Shown: piece after piece, positions 12,348 through 22,523 of the stretch | Numbering within the stretch: the first letter of the stretch is position 1 | Layout of the letters: the number at the start of each line of letters is the position of its first letter | NCBI RefSeq assembly: GCF_013177675.1 | Contig: NZ_CP042652.1 | Location: 2,914,001-2,978,000, forward strand | Direction: 5' to 3' | Length of the DNA stretch: 64,000 bases | Origin: Arcobacter acticola | GTDB lineage: Bacteria; Campylobacterota; Campylobacteria; Campylobacterales; Arcobacteraceae | The notes under the pieces: generated by a model | Database searches by the model: none | What the model was told of the DNA's origin: nothing | The model's input: the letters and a program-made list of their open reading frames with translations, nothing else | Position numbers and translations under genes: made by a program

Positions 12348-12752
12348 ATGAATCAATCTTACTTAAGACTTATCGATGCTAATCTAAACAGACTACGTGA
12401 AGGAATTCGTGTTGTTGAAGATATATTTAGATACGTATATAACGATAAACAAACTGCCCTTAAACTAAAAGAGCTTAGACATAAAGCTAGAACTAATAAC
12501 TACAATGAATTACTAGAAACAAGAGATGTTAAAAATGATGTTTTACGAGCTTCAATTAAAAGTGAACAAAATAGAAGTGATATGAACTCAATATTAATTG
12601 CTAATTTTAAAAGAGCTCAAGAGAGTTCACGAGTTTTGGAAGAGTTTTGTAAACTAATATCTATAGAAGATAGTGAAACCTTTAAATATATTAGATATGA
12701 GCTTTATAACTTAGAGATTGTTTTAACAAAAATTACTTCAAATTCCAAATAA
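12348..12752 (+). CDS. ThiP_N-type (thiamine-phosphate pyrophosphorylase-like N-domain) protein
   Basis: This 134-residue helical protein begins LRLIDANLNRLREGIRVVEDIFRY and contains SRVLEEFCKL. These are features of the small domain found fused to thiamine-phosphate synthase in some bacteria and often annotated as thiamine-phosphate pyrophosphorylase. It has no TIM-barrel ThiE part, so it should not catalyse the TMP-forming reaction itself. No Shine-Dalgarno sequence is visible before the ATG, which sits just after a terminator hairpin. Its 3' end overlaps the convergent methyltransferase gene by 49 nt. Confidence 0.7.
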   Translation: MNQSYLRLIDANLNRLREGIRVVEDIFRYVYNDKQTALKLKELRHKARTNNYNELLETRDVKNDVLRASIKSEQNRSDMNSILIANFKRAQESSRVLEEFCKLISIEDSETFKYIRYELYNLEIVLTKITSNSK

Positions 12753-13399
12753 TTTAAATCATACTCTTTATATAATTTTTTTGCATTTTTAAATTCTAAA
12801 GTTGCACTTGCACCACTTACACCTGATTTTTTTATATAATCAAATAGATCTTTTTTATTATCAAACTCTAATTTATACATAATTGTTTCAAATTCACATT
12901 TAAAATATTTACTAAAAGCTTCTTTTATTGATATTTCATCTAAGATTGGAGATTTTGTATTTGTAATTTCTTGTATTTTATTAAAAGTATTAGAAGTAAA
13001 TAAAACTGCATTTATTTCTTTTGAAATCATTGATAATTGTTTTATGATTTTTGATAAATCTTTTGACCATTGTAAAGCTGATGAAGATAATATTATGTCA
13101 TATGAATCATTTTTAATTTCATCTAAAAATTCTTGTGTATCAAAATCAAAGCACTTTACTTCGATATTTTTACCTTTTGGATGAAGTTCACACATTGAAG
13201 CTGAAAAATCAATTGCTTTATAATATTCAATATCCCATGAAATGTTATTATAAACTTGTCCTGAGCCACAACCTAATTCTAGAATTCTTTTTGCTTGTGT
13301 TTTTAACTCTCTAACTAATGACTTTGCAACAATTTGTTGAATGATATTATGATTTTTATATTGCTTCGCGTATTTTGAAAACTGATTCTTAACTGACAA
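12704..13399 (-). CDS. BioC-like SAM-dependent methyltransferase
   Basis: A class I methyltransferase of 231 residues. The SAM-binding motif ILELGCGSGQVY is near residues 39-50, followed by the acidic AIDFS and by ILSSSALQWSKDL. The last matches the 'SN.alQW' motif of BioC malonyl-ACP O-methyltransferases, which start biotin pimelate synthesis. The start MSVKNQFSKYAKQY resembles BioC ('F.r.A..Y...A.vQ'). No biotin genes are next to it in the window, so BioC is likely but not proven. Confidence 0.7.
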   Translation of the reverse strand: MSVKNQFSKYAKQYKNHNIIQQIVAKSLVRELKTQAKRILELGCGSGQVYNNISWDIEYYKAIDFSASMCELHPKGKNIEVKCFDFDTQEFLDEIKNDSYDIILSSSALQWSKDLSKIIKQLSMISKEINAVLFTSNTFNKIQEITNTKSPILDEISIKEAFSKYFKCEFETIMYKLEFDNKKDLFDYIKKSGVSGASATLEFKNAKKLYKEYDLNYLEFEVIFVKTISKL

Positions 13400-13505
13400 G
13401 TTTACTCTTTATAAATGGCTTAAAATAAGGTTTAACATTTATTTTAACTTATTTTTAATAAGTTTTAGATAAAATAGCTACCATTTTTTAAAAAGGAAAT
13501 AGATA

Positions 13506-13862
13506 ATGACATCTACACTTTTAATCGTTCAGTTTGCTTTAGCAATTGTAATAACAATAATCATCTTACTTCAAAAAAGTTCAAGCATAGGTCTTGGTGC
13601 ATATAGTGGAAGTAATGATTCTTTATTTGGTGCTAAAGGTCCGGCAAACTTCTTAACAAAAGCTACAATGGCTTTAGGATTAGTGTTTGTAATAAACACT
13701 GTTGCACTTGGTTATTTATATAATCAAGAAAGAAATAAAAGTGCTGTTGATTCAATAAAAACAGACTCTTTAATTCCTGCAACTCCTATTACTCAAACTG
13801 AACCAGCTGCTCCTGCTGCTCCAATAGCGATTCCAGTTCCAGCAGTTCCTGAAAATAAATAA
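13506..13862 (+). CDS. secG: Preprotein translocase subunit SecG
   Basis: SecG is the small subunit of the SecYEG channel. The 118-residue protein has two membrane helices (about 4-22 and 52-72) and between them the family signature ILLQKSSSIGLGAYSGSNDS. The C-terminus is an Ala/Pro-rich tail. A GGAA ribosome site precedes the ATG. It begins a plus-strand run with the deacetylase, frr, pyrE, RDD and MFS genes. Confidence 0.93.
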   Translation: MTSTLLIVQFALAIVITIIILLQKSSSIGLGAYSGSNDSLFGAKGPANFLTKATMALGLVFVINTVALGYLYNQERNKSAVDSIKTDSLIPATPITQTEPAAPAAPIAIPVPAVPENK

Positions 13863-13883
13863 GAAACAAAAGAGTAAGAAAAT

Positions 13884-14825
13884 ATGAAGTATTTCTTACT
13901 TATTTGTCTTAGCTATTTTTATGTTCAAGCTAATTCACATATTTTTGTATATCATCGTTTCGGAGATGAAAAACATCACAGTACAAATACGACTTTAAAA
14001 GAGTTAGAAAAAGAGTTTGAATACTTTAAATCTAATAACTATAAAGTTGTAACTGTTTCACAAATATCAGAAAAACTAAAAAATGGTGAAGAAATACCTG
14101 ATAACTGGATAGCTTTTAGCATTGATGATGCATATAAAAGTTTTTATACTAATGCTATCGAAATATTCAAAAAATATAACTACCCTTTTTCACTTTATGT
14201 TTATGTTGAAGCTACTGAAAAAAAATATCCTGATTTTATGACTTGGGAAGAAATAAAAGATGCATCTAAATATGGTGAAATATCTTTACACTCTTATGGA
14301 CATAAACACCTAACAAAATTATCAGATGATAAAATTTTTGAAGATACAAAAAAAGCTTACGATATCTTTGTTGAAAAATTAGGATTTAAACCTAAGGGAT
14401 ATACTTATCCTTATGGGGAATATGATCAAAGAGTAAAAGAAGTAGTCAAAAGATTTAATTTTGAATATATAGCAAATCAAAATAATGGTTCTGTAAATAA
14501 TAAAAGTGATATTTATGACTTAAATAGAATTGCACTTGTTGGTGATGTTAATTTAGAAGAAAAGTTAAAATACAATACATTAGAAGCTACTTGGATAGAA
14601 CCCAAAGTTTATCCAAAAGACGGTAGGCTAAAACATGTGAAAGTTCAAGTTGATCCTGGTATAAAAAATGCAAAATTATTTATATCAAGCTATGGTTGGC
14701 AGGATATCAAAGTTAAAAATGGTATAATTGACATCAAATTAGATAAAAAACTAAATTTAAATAGAAATAGAGTAGCCATTAGTACTGATTACTATACTAT
14801 TTCAAATAAACTATTAATCAAATAA
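13884..14825 (+). CDS. Polysaccharide deacetylase family (NodB homology) exported protein
   Basis: A 313-residue protein with an N-terminal signal sequence ([18 protein letters not shown]). The NodB-type fold is seen in [11 protein letters not shown] near 85-95, which supplies the acidic pair, in the zinc-binding HSYGH near 139-143, and in YTYPYGEYD near 173. Such enzymes remove N-acetyl groups from cell-surface or biofilm polysaccharides. The substrate is unknown. The C-terminal 100 residues look like a beta-rich add-on. It lies between secG and frr. Confidence 0.8.
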   Translation: MKYFLLICLSYFYVQANSHIFVYHRFGDEKHHSTNTTLKELEKEFEYFKSNNYKVVTVSQISEKLKNGEEIPDNWIAFSIDDAYKSFYTNAIEIFKKYNYPFSLYVYVEATEKKYPDFMTWEEIKDASKYGEISLHSYGHKHLTKLSDDKIFEDTKKAYDIFVEKLGFKPKGYTYPYGEYDQRVKEVVKRFNFEYIANQNNGSVNNKSDIYDLNRIALVGDVNLEEKLKYNTLEATWIEPKVYPKDGRLKHVKVQVDPGIKNAKLFISSYGWQDIKVKNGIIDIKLDKKLNLNRNRVAISTDYYTISNKLLIK

Positions 14826-14838
14826 AAGGAGAAAATAT

Positions 14839-15396
14839 ATGTTAGAAGAAATATATGCTCAAACTAAAGATCATATGGAAAAGTCTATCGAGGCGTTAAA
14901 AAAAGATTACAAATCTTTAAGAACTGGAAAAGTTAACCCAAATATCTTAGATGGTGTTAGAGTTGATTATTACGGAACACCAACTGAATTAAGTCAAGTA
15001 GGTTCTGTTTTATCTCCTGATGCAACTACAATTGTAATTAACCCATGGGAAAAAAATCTTTTAGGTCCTATTGATAAAGCTCTTCAAGCTGCGAACATTG
15101 GTGTTAATCCAAATAATGATGGTGAAGTAATCAAATTATTTTTCCCTCCAATGACTGTTGATCAAAGACAAAATACTGCTAAACAAGCAAAAGTTATGAC
15201 TGATAATGCAAAAGTTGCAATTAGAAATATTAGACAAAATTCTAATACAAAAGTAAAAAATCTTTTAAAAGATAAAGAAATTACTGATGATGAGAGTAAA
15301 AGAGCTCAAGATGAAATCCAAAAGATAACTGATTCTTATGTTGTTAAAGCTGATGAAACTTTAAAAGCAAAAGAAAAAGATATTTTAACGGTTTGA
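14839..15396 (+). CDS. frr: Ribosome recycling factor
   Basis: RRF splits post-termination ribosomes together with EF-G. The protein has 185 residues, the usual length. Typical segments include [24 protein letters not shown], with PLSQVGSV-like sequence after it, and [28 protein letters not shown] site precedes the ATG. Its TGA overlaps the next ATG by one base. Confidence 0.97.
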   Translation: MLEEIYAQTKDHMEKSIEALKKDYKSLRTGKVNPNILDGVRVDYYGTPTELSQVGSVLSPDATTIVINPWEKNLLGPIDKALQAANIGVNPNNDGEVIKLFFPPMTVDQRQNTAKQAKVMTDNAKVAIRNIRQNSNTKVKNLLKDKEITDDESKRAQDEIQKITDSYVVKADETLKAKEKDILTV

Positions 15397-16007
15397 TGAT
15401 GAACGTAGCACAAATATATAAAGATGCGCAAGCATTATTAGAAGGTCACTTCAAATTAAGTAGTGGAAATCACTCTAAATTTTATTTACAATCAGCAAAA
15501 GTTTTAGAAGACCCTAAAACTGCTAAATTATTAGCTGAAGCCTTAGCTGCTCAAATCAAAGAAGCTGGTATCAAAGTTGATGCTGTTTGTTCACCTGCAC
15601 TTGGTGGATTAATAGCTGGATTTGCACTTGCAACTGCTTTAGATGTAAGATTTATTTTTGCAGAGAGAGTTGAAGGTGAAATGTCAATTAGAAGAGGCTT
15701 TGAAGTTAAAGATGGTGAAAACTATATTATCTGTGAAGATATTATAACAACAGGTGGAAGTGCTCTTGAAGCTGCTAAGCAAGTTGAAAATGCAGGTGGA
15801 AACATCGTAGCATATGCAGCACTTGCAAACAGAGGATTCTGTTCAAGAGTTGGAAGTGATATTGAAGCTAAAGATAATTGTAAACTACCGCTTAATAAAC
15901 CACTTTTTGCACTTGATGATTTTACATTTGAGATGTATTCACCTGAAGATTGTCCTATGTGCAAAGAAGGAAGTATTGCTTATAAACCTGGATCAAGAGG
16001 AAACTAA
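15396..16007 (+). CDS. pyrE: Orotate phosphoribosyltransferase
   Basis: PyrE joins orotate to PRPP to form OMP in pyrimidine synthesis. Visible motifs are [13 protein letters not shown], the PRPP loop [16 protein letters not shown]-like segment (residues about 107-122) and [17 protein letters not shown]. An upstream TTG at 15393 is in frame, but the ATG forming TGATG with the frr stop is a better start; the next ATG at 15399 is also possible. It is translationally coupled to frr. Confidence 0.95.
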   Translation: MMNVAQIYKDAQALLEGHFKLSSGNHSKFYLQSAKVLEDPKTAKLLAEALAAQIKEAGIKVDAVCSPALGGLIAGFALATALDVRFIFAERVEGEMSIRRGFEVKDGENYIICEDIITTGGSALEAAKQVENAGGNIVAYAALANRGFCSRVGSDIEAKDNCKLPLNKPLFALDDFTFEMYSPEDCPMCKEGSIAYKPGSRGN

Positions 16008-16489
16008 TGTCTAAATGGAGAGATGTAAAACAAAATAGAGTACAAAACAAAGTAGTTAATGACTCTAAAGTAAAATCACCAAAAAGTGATTTAGCATCTC
16101 TTGGCTTACGATTAAAAGCTTTTCTTACAGATACTTTTTTAATCACCACTCCTATACTTTATATAGTTATATATTTAATTATGGGAAGTGGTGAAGACTT
16201 TGCTCAAAATAGATCTTTGGGTTGGGGAATTATTTTTGCTGTTCATGCGAGTATAATTTTAATTTTTTGGTTAAAAAATGGACAAACTCCAGGGCTTAGA
16301 GCCTATGAAATAAAATTAGTAGATAGTATTACTAAACAAAGAGTATCTGTTATTCAAGTTTTAATTAGATATGTAACTACTTTATTTGCAGTTGTTTCTA
16401 TTTTCCTACTATTTTTGCCTTTTTTTAATAAAGATAAAAAAACTATTCAAGATATATTTTCAAACACAATTATCATCAATGATAAATGA
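16007..16489 (+). CDS. RDD family membrane protein
   Basis: A 160-residue inner-membrane protein. LGLRLKAFLTDTFLI holds the Arg-Asp-Asp-type motif of RDD proteins (here R..AF..D), and NGQTPGLRAYEIKLVD is the second family block. Three membrane helices are apparent. The family function is unclear, possibly transport. Its ATG shares an A with the pyrE stop (TAATG) and its end overlaps the next gene by four bases. Confidence 0.85.
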   Translation: MSKWRDVKQNRVQNKVVNDSKVKSPKSDLASLGLRLKAFLTDTFLITTPILYIVIYLIMGSGEDFAQNRSLGWGIIFAVHASIILIFWLKNGQTPGLRAYEIKLVDSITKQRVSVIQVLIRYVTTLFAVVSIFLLFLPFFNKDKKTIQDIFSNTIIINDK

Positions 16490-17577
16490 TGTTCTTTTTT
16501 AATCTCTCTGCATTTTATTTTTTTTACTTTGCAGCTGTTGGTGTATATATAATATTTTTACCAAAGGTACTTCACGATATTGGTTACAGTACTTTTGATA
16601 TAGGTATAGTTTTTGCTCTTGCACCACTTATGAGATTTATAACTCCATTTTTATTTCTAAAACATGTTAAACTTGATCAAAATATGTTTAAATCTGCCCT
16701 ATTCTTATCTGTGATTTCATCAGCATTATTTTATTTAACAATTGATAATTTTTATTTATTTGTAATTAACAATGCATTATTAGGAGCTTGTTTATCATTA
16801 ATTTTACCATATCTTGAAGTAACAGCAATTTCTACTTTAGGAAAAGAAAAATATGGAAAATCTAGACTTTACGGCTCAATTGGATTTATGTTTATTTCTT
16901 TGGTTTTAGCAAAATTCCTATCAGAACCATATATTGCGATTCACTATTACTTATTTTTAAATGTTGCTACAGTTACTTTTGCATTACTTTTATTAAAATT
17001 TGATGTTGAGCATAAAATAACACAAGAAAAAGAATCTTTTTCATTTTTTAAATATTGGCCTTTTTGGTTAAGTTTATTTTTTATGCAAATGAGTTTTGGA
17101 GGTTTTTATAATTTCTTCACTATTTATGAAACTGCACATGGTATAAGCCTGGAGATGACTTCTTATCTTTGGTCATTTGGTGTTATATGTGAGATCTTGG
17201 TTTTTTATTTTCAAGCACCACTTTTAAAAAATAATCTTCTTACAATAATAAAAATTTGTGTTGCAATAACTGTAGGTCGATGGCTTTTGTTGTATATTTA
17301 TCCAGACTCTTTAACTGTGACATTTTTTACTCAATCACTTCATGCATTTTCATTTGGACTTTATCACAGTTCTGTAATTATTTATCTATATACTTTATAT
17401 GAAAATAAAAAATTAGCACAACAGTTTATGTATGGAGTTGCCTATGGACTGGGTGGTTTTATAGGTGCTTTAGTTGCAGGAGCTGTTTATGGAGAATACC
17501 TATTCTTATATAGTGCCTTATTTTCTTTGATTTCTTTGATTACTTTATTTTTTGTAAGGAAAAATCAAATTTTGTAG
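16486..17577 (+). CDS. MFS transporter (MFS_1-like)
   Basis: Twelve hydrophobic segments over 363 residues, with the LacY/NupG-like MFS_1_like pattern. ALAPLMRFITPFLF follows helix 2, YGKSRLYGSIGFM matches the 'R..gs.gf' block, and SFGLYHSSVIIYLY lies in the C-terminal half. The substrate cannot be read from sequence. Its start overlaps the RDD gene end (ATGATG), so it closes the secG-to-MFS run. Confidence 0.85.
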   Translation: MMFFFNLSAFYFFYFAAVGVYIIFLPKVLHDIGYSTFDIGIVFALAPLMRFITPFLFLKHVKLDQNMFKSALFLSVISSALFYLTIDNFYLFVINNALLGACLSLILPYLEVTAISTLGKEKYGKSRLYGSIGFMFISLVLAKFLSEPYIAIHYYLFLNVATVTFALLLLKFDVEHKITQEKESFSFFKYWPFWLSLFFMQMSFGGFYNFFTIYETAHGISLEMTSYLWSFGVICEILVFYFQAPLLKNNLLTIIKICVAITVGRWLLLYIYPDSLTVTFFTQSLHAFSFGLYHSSVIIYLYTLYENKKLAQQFMYGVAYGLGGFIGALVAGAVYGEYLFLYSALFSLISLITLFFVRKNQIL

Positions 17578-17620
17578 TATAATTCGAAAAATTTATACAA
17601 TATAAAAAGGATGCCAGCAA

Positions 17621-18274
17621 TTGCCAGCAAAACACTACTCTTCAATTTTTAGAGAGATTAATAGTTGTAAATTCCTAAAAATTCAATCCCTTACTTTATT
17701 TATTATAACTTATGTTGATTGGACTTTAATTCCTTTTGTAACTAAATTTGAAGGTACTTATTTGCCTGTATTTATGATTAGTTTTTATATGCTTATTGGC
17801 GCACTTGATGGTTTTATTCAACCCTTATTTAAAAATATAAGAATTCATAATATTTATTTATTTGCAATATTCTTAGATATTTTCCAAATTTTTTCATATC
17901 TTGTATTCTCTTTTTCAGTTATAGCTTTTACATATGTAATATTAACTGTATTTACAATTCAAGGAATAACATTTGAAATAGCAAGAATTCATACAGTTGA
18001 TTTTATGCAAGATGAGAAAGTCCAACTAAAAGACTATTTAATGATTAGATCATTAATGATTTCAGCGGCAATTGTATCTGGAAGTATAAGTTCTATGATA
18101 TTTGATTACTTTAGTGTTAATCTAAATTACTTATTTGTATTCCTATCAATTGTTGGTATTATAGGAATATATTTTCAAATAATTCTATATAAGAAATTTA
18201 AAAAGAAAGTAAATACATCTGAAGTTATTGTAGAAATTGATAAAAAAGAACTTTTTGAAAAATTTAGAGTTTAA
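17621..18274 (+). CDS. Unknown membrane protein with an altered start
   Basis: A 217-residue protein with about six hydrophobic helices and a charged C-terminal tail (KKFKKKVN onwards). Its length is about half that of an MFS transporter, but I do not recognise the family. The reading frame begins at a TTG (MPAKHYSSIF). Ten bases upstream, right after AAAAGG, there is an ATG out of frame, because the ten bases TGCCAGCAA plus flank are tandemly duplicated. The original ATG start appears to have been shifted out of frame. Confidence 0.6.
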   Translation: MPAKHYSSIFREINSCKFLKIQSLTLFIITYVDWTLIPFVTKFEGTYLPVFMISFYMLIGALDGFIQPLFKNIRIHNIYLFAIFLDIFQIFSYLVFSFSVIAFTYVILTVFTIQGITFEIARIHTVDFMQDEKVQLKDYLMIRSLMISAAIVSGSISSMIFDYFSVNLNYLFVFLSIVGIIGIYFQIILYKKFKKKVNTSEVIVEIDKKELFEKFRV

Positions 18275-18309
18275 CTAAATTTTTCATACTATATAAAAAA
18301 GGAAAACAA

Positions 18310-20124
18310 ATGAAATTAATATTTTTAATACTATTTTTAATATCAAACTCTTTTGCTATTGCAATTGACAAAAGTTGGTATGAAGATACAAATGAAAATC
18401 TTACGAAAATTTATGATGAGCAAGCAAATAGAATAAGCTTAATTAAAAATACTGCAGTGAATGAAGAAAAGGAACAAATTGATTATCAATTGTTACTATT
18501 GAAAAAACTTCAAACTCTAATAAAACAAGATGATACATTCGCTTTTCCTGAAACAATAGAAATAAATTCAATAGATTCTTATATAAAGAAAGTAAAAGAA
18601 TATATAAAAATTGATTTAGAATATAATAATAAACAAAATGAGTTTAATGATACCTCAAAAAAGATTGAGGTTTTAATTGAACAAATAAGTAAATATACAG
18701 ATAAGAACGAAGTTCAAGCAGTAAATGCTCAATTACTTTTTGCTTTTTATACTTTGAAAAATAAAAACAATAAAATTGCCATTGATGCTTATGCTGAATA
18801 TCAAAAAAGATTCAAAAAAAGATTATTAGAAAGTATTGATAGTTTAAAGATTGAAACAAATGAAGAATTAACTACAGAGATTCAAAAAATACAAAGTAAT
18901 TATGAACAAACTATAAAAGATCAGAAAAAAATACTATTAGCTTTAGACAAAGCAATAATTAGTGAAAATACAAGTAAAATAGAATCTCTTAATAATAATA
19001 TTGAAGAGTTAAAAAGTGATAAAAATAAAATAGTTGAGACTTTAATTTATTTAAAAGTTGAAGAACTATTACCATATTTAAAAAATAAAAAATCACAGTA
19101 TTTTGATTTAAGTAAAAATCTACAAACTTTTAATATAGATAATGGTTCAAATTATGATTCATTAGTAGAATTATTTAAATACTTATCAAGAGAACGTATT
19201 GGTGTTGCAAAAAGTACCTTTGCAGATACGAAAGAGAGTTTTCTAGATATTCTAAAATATGGTTGGACTGAAATAAATAATCCTTTAATTCCAATAGGAG
19301 ATGGAGTATCAATTTTAGCTGTTATTAAATTCTTCTTGATCTTTATTTTTGGATTTACTATTGCAATTTTCTATAAAAGAAAAATATCAAATGCCGCAGG
19401 ATATTTAAAAAATAGTTCACCTGCTACAAAAACAATGCTTGCAAATTTAGGATATTACTTCCTTGTAATCCTAACATTTGTATTTGCATTGAACTCTGTT
19501 GGAATTGACTTATCTTCTCTTACAATTCTAGTTGGGGCATTATCAGTTGGTATTGGTTTTGGTTTACAAAATATTGTATCAAACTTTATTTCTGGAATTA
19601 TTCTTATTTTTGAGAAATCTATTCAAGTTGGAAATATCATAGAAATAAGTGATCAGTTTAGAGGAAGAGTAACTCAAATAAATATGAGAAGTAGTGTTAT
19701 TAATACTTTCGATAACATTGATATTATTATTCCAAACTCTACTTTAATGCAAAACAATGTGATTAACCTTACATTTTCTGATGATATTAGAAGATTGCAT
19801 GTACCCTTTGGAGTAGCTTATGGAACAAGTTCTGATTTAGTAATTGATGTTATATTACAGGCTTTATCAGAATCTGATTTAGTTTATATAAAAGATGATG
19901 ATAGCAAACAGCCAAAAGTTTGGATGACTGGAATGGGAGCTTCTAGTGTTGATTTTAAACTATTAGTTTGGATAAATGCAAATACAAATAAGTTAGGTGT
20001 AGATTCATCAAATATGTCTGATTTTTTAATTTTTATTTATAAAACATTACAAAAAAACAATATAGAAATACCATTCCCACAACTTGATTTAAATATAAAG
20101 AAACCATTAGCTGAGATACTTTGA
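18310..20124 (+). CDS. MscS-family mechanosensitive channel with long periplasmic N-domain
   Basis: A 604-residue protein with a signal peptide (first 17 residues) and a 300-residue, largely helical periplasmic region. It then has membrane helices near 338-357 and 378-397 and the pore-lining MscS helix (LTILVGALSVGIGFGLQN, about 402-419). SNFISGIILIFEKSIQVGN and ITQINMRSS-like sequence mark the MscS beta domain. It resembles small MscK/YbdG-type channels that release solutes on hypo-osmotic shock. Its stop overlaps the start of the next gene. Confidence 0.9.
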   Translation: MKLIFLILFLISNSFAIAIDKSWYEDTNENLTKIYDEQANRISLIKNTAVNEEKEQIDYQLLLLKKLQTLIKQDDTFAFPETIEINSIDSYIKKVKEYIKIDLEYNNKQNEFNDTSKKIEVLIEQISKYTDKNEVQAVNAQLLFAFYTLKNKNNKIAIDAYAEYQKRFKKRLLESIDSLKIETNEELTTEIQKIQSNYEQTIKDQKKILLALDKAIISENTSKIESLNNNIEELKSDKNKIVETLIYLKVEELLPYLKNKKSQYFDLSKNLQTFNIDNGSNYDSLVELFKYLSRERIGVAKSTFADTKESFLDILKYGWTEINNPLIPIGDGVSILAVIKFFLIFIFGFTIAIFYKRKISNAAGYLKNSSPATKTMLANLGYYFLVILTFVFALNSVGIDLSSLTILVGALSVGIGFGLQNIVSNFISGIILIFEKSIQVGNIIEISDQFRGRVTQINMRSSVINTFDNIDIIIPNSTLMQNNVINLTFSDDIRRLHVPFGVAYGTSSDLVIDVILQALSESDLVYIKDDDSKQPKVWMTGMGASSVDFKLLVWINANTNKLGVDSSNMSDFLIFIYKTLQKNNIEIPFPQLDLNIKKPLAEIL

Positions 20125-21137
20125 AATACTTTGCCTATTCTTTTCTTATAACTTTTATAGCATTAGGATATATGGCATTCTTAGGCTTTACACAAGGAGG
20201 TTTAGAGTCGTCTCTAGATTTCCTATGGCTAACACTTGTTTTAATCCTTATGGAGATATCTCTCTCTTTTGATAATGCTATTGTAAATGCATCTATATTA
20301 AAAAATTGGAATGCTTTTTGGAAAAAGATATTTTTAACAGTTGGTATATTAATTGCTGTATTTGGAATGCGACTTTTATTTCCATTATTAATAGTTGCTT
20401 TTACTACAAATTTATCCATAATCGAAGTATGGTCTCTTGCATTAAATGATCCCGAACAGTATTCTCAAAAGCTAGTTTCTCATCACGTAGAAGTTTCAGC
20501 ATTTGGTAGTATGTTTTTACTTCTTGTTTTTCTAAATTTTTTGTTTGATGATGGAAGAAAGATTTATTGGATAGGTAGGTTTGAGCAAAAACTTGCAAAC
20601 TTTGGTAAAACAAAATTTATATCTTATCTTGTCTCTTTAATCTCATTATTTTCTTTTTCACTTATTATTGAAGATGCAAGAATGATGGACTTTATAATCG
20701 CTGGACTTTGGGGAATTGGTGTTTATTTAACAATCCATTTAATGACTCATTTCTTAGAAAACAGTGGTGAGAATCTTAAAGACCTCATAAAATCAGGTAG
20801 TATTGCTGGATTTATATATCTTGAAATTCTTGATGCTTCTTTTTCTTTTGATGGAGTAATTGGAGCATTTGCTATAACAAAAGATATTATCATTATTATG
20901 GTAGGACTTGGAGTTGGAGCGATGTTTGTCAGATCTATGACTATCTACTTAGTTGAAAAAGGAACTTTAAATGAGTATGTTTTTTTAGAACATGGAGCAC
21001 ATTATGCAATTGGTATTTTAGCTTTTATTATGCTTTTAAATATAAAATACCATATTCCTGAAGCGATAACTGGACTTATTGGTATTTCATTTATTTTATT
21101 GTCTTTATACTCTTCAATTAAATATAATAAGAGATAA
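20121..21137 (+). CDS. DUF475 (TerC-like) integral membrane protein
   Basis: 338 residues with about nine membrane helices. LMEISLSFDNAIVNASIL and EILDASFSFDGVIGAFAIT carry the two 'SFD' acidic motifs of TerC/DUF475 proteins, which are linked to metal (manganese, tellurite) homeostasis. The start is a TTG overlapping the MscS stop, so the pair is translationally coupled. A hairpin at the end serves this gene and the convergent mgtE. Confidence 0.88.
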   Translation: MKYFAYSFLITFIALGYMAFLGFTQGGLESSLDFLWLTLVLILMEISLSFDNAIVNASILKNWNAFWKKIFLTVGILIAVFGMRLLFPLLIVAFTTNLSIIEVWSLALNDPEQYSQKLVSHHVEVSAFGSMFLLLVFLNFLFDDGRKIYWIGRFEQKLANFGKTKFISYLVSLISLFSFSLIIEDARMMDFIIAGLWGIGVYLTIHLMTHFLENSGENLKDLIKSGSIAGFIYLEILDASFSFDGVIGAFAITKDIIIIMVGLGVGAMFVRSMTIYLVEKGTLNEYVFLEHGAHYAIGILAFIMLLNIKYHIPEAITGLIGISFILLSLYSSIKYNKR

Positions 21138-21150
21138 GCTCTCTTATTAT
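21124..21150. terminator. Bidirectional terminator between the DUF475 gene and mgtE
   Basis: An 11-bp perfect inverted repeat ATAATAAGAGA/TCTCTTATTAT with a 5-nt loop overlaps the end of the plus-strand gene. A and T tracts on both sides suit termination in both directions. Confidence 0.75.
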
Positions 21151-22523
21151 AATAAAATTATTGTTGCAAGTCCTAAGAAACTAAAAAAACCAACTACATC
21201 TGTCACAGTTGTTAAAATTACTGTTGAACCAATAGCTGGATCGATTCCTTTTTTTTGTAAAATAATAGGAATAACTGCACCGAAAAATCCAGCACTAAAT
21301 AGATTTATAATCATTGATATAGCAATTACTACACCTAATAAAGGTATGTTAAACCAAAGATAGGCAACTACTCCTATAACTGCTGCAAATAGTAATCCAT
21401 TTACAATTGAAATCATAACCTCTTTATATATAATCTTTTTTGCATCTTGATAATCTATCTCACCTAAAGCCATTTGTCGCACTGTTACTGTTAGAGTTTG
21501 TGTTCCTGCATTTCCACCCATTGAAGCAACAATCGGCATTAAAACTGCAAGTGCTACAAAAGATTGAATAGTTGCATCAAATAAACCAATAACTAAAGAA
21601 GCTAAAACAGCAGTAATTAGGTTTATACCAAGCCACATAGCTCTATTTCTTCCAATTAAATAAATACTCTCTTCATGCTCAGCATCATCACTAACCCCAG
21701 CAAGTGAGTATAGTTGTTTTGTATCTATTTGTTGAATAATATCATGGATATCATCATGTGTTATTCTTCCAAGTAATTTATTATTACTATCAACAACGGC
21801 TAAGGCACTTAAATTATAGTTTGTAAACATATCAACAGCATCTTCAATATCTTCTTTGTCATTTAAACTATAATTTGTAAACTTTTCTTCAGGAAGATCT
21901 GCATATTTTAAAGTGTAATCAAATAAAATAAGTTCTTCTAGACCAATTGAGCCAATGTATTCATTATCAACGGTTACAATATGTGCATGAAAAATATTAT
22001 CTAAAATATCATCTTCTTTTAATTGCTTTAATCTTTTTAAAGAGTCTCCAATATTTTCATCTAAAGAAACTTTAAAAAGCTCATTTTGCATATAAGCACC
22101 AGCTTCATCTTCTTCATATGAGTTCAGGTGTTTTATTGTTTTTTTATCTTCCTCATTTAATTGAGAAAGAATAGTTTCAGCAGCTTCTTCATCATTTTGT
22201 GAGATATTATAAATAAGCATACTTGCATCATCACTATCCATTTTTGAAGTAATGTTTGCAATTTTTTTATCACTTAATACATCTGAAATTTCTTCTTGCA
22301 CATAATTAGGCATCTCACATAAAATTTGCGCAAGTAATTCACTTGGCATTTTTTTACAGATATATTCATAATCATCTTCATTTGTTTCTCTTAACTCAAC
22401 AAGCTCTTGAGCCAAATCATAAGGATGTCTTTCGAATTCATCATTTTTAAAATCTGCAATTATTCCTAAAAAATATTCTCTTGATATTATTGTTTCTTCT
22501 GTATCTATCATTTTTAAATCCAT
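21147..22523 (-). CDS. mgtE: MgtE magnesium transporter
   Basis: A 458-residue Mg2+ channel. An MgtE N-domain of helical repeats is followed by two CBS domains (about residues 140-270). Five membrane helices follow, with the conserved PIVASMGGNAGTQTLT and GFFGAVIPIILQKKGIDPA. Cytoplasmic domains sense Mg2+ in the family. The start overlaps the end of the ZntB/CorA gene by 10 nt. This is the last gene of a ychJ-yaaA-corA/zntB-mgtE run. Confidence 0.95.
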   Translation of the reverse strand: MDLKMIDTEETIISREYFLGIIADFKNDEFERHPYDLAQELVELRETNEDDYEYICKKMPSELLAQILCEMPNYVQEEISDVLSDKKIANITSKMDSDDASMLIYNISQNDEEAAETILSQLNEEDKKTIKHLNSYEEDEAGAYMQNELFKVSLDENIGDSLKRLKQLKEDDILDNIFHAHIVTVDNEYIGSIGLEELILFDYTLKYADLPEEKFTNYSLNDKEDIEDAVDMFTNYNLSALAVVDSNNKLLGRITHDDIHDIIQQIDTKQLYSLAGVSDDAEHEESIYLIGRNRAMWLGINLITAVLASLVIGLFDATIQSFVALAVLMPIVASMGGNAGTQTLTVTVRQMALGEIDYQDAKKIIYKEVMISIVNGLLFAAVIGVVAYLWFNIPLLGVVIAISMIINLFSAGFFGAVIPIILQKKGIDPAIGSTVILTTVTDVVGFFSFLGLATIILL

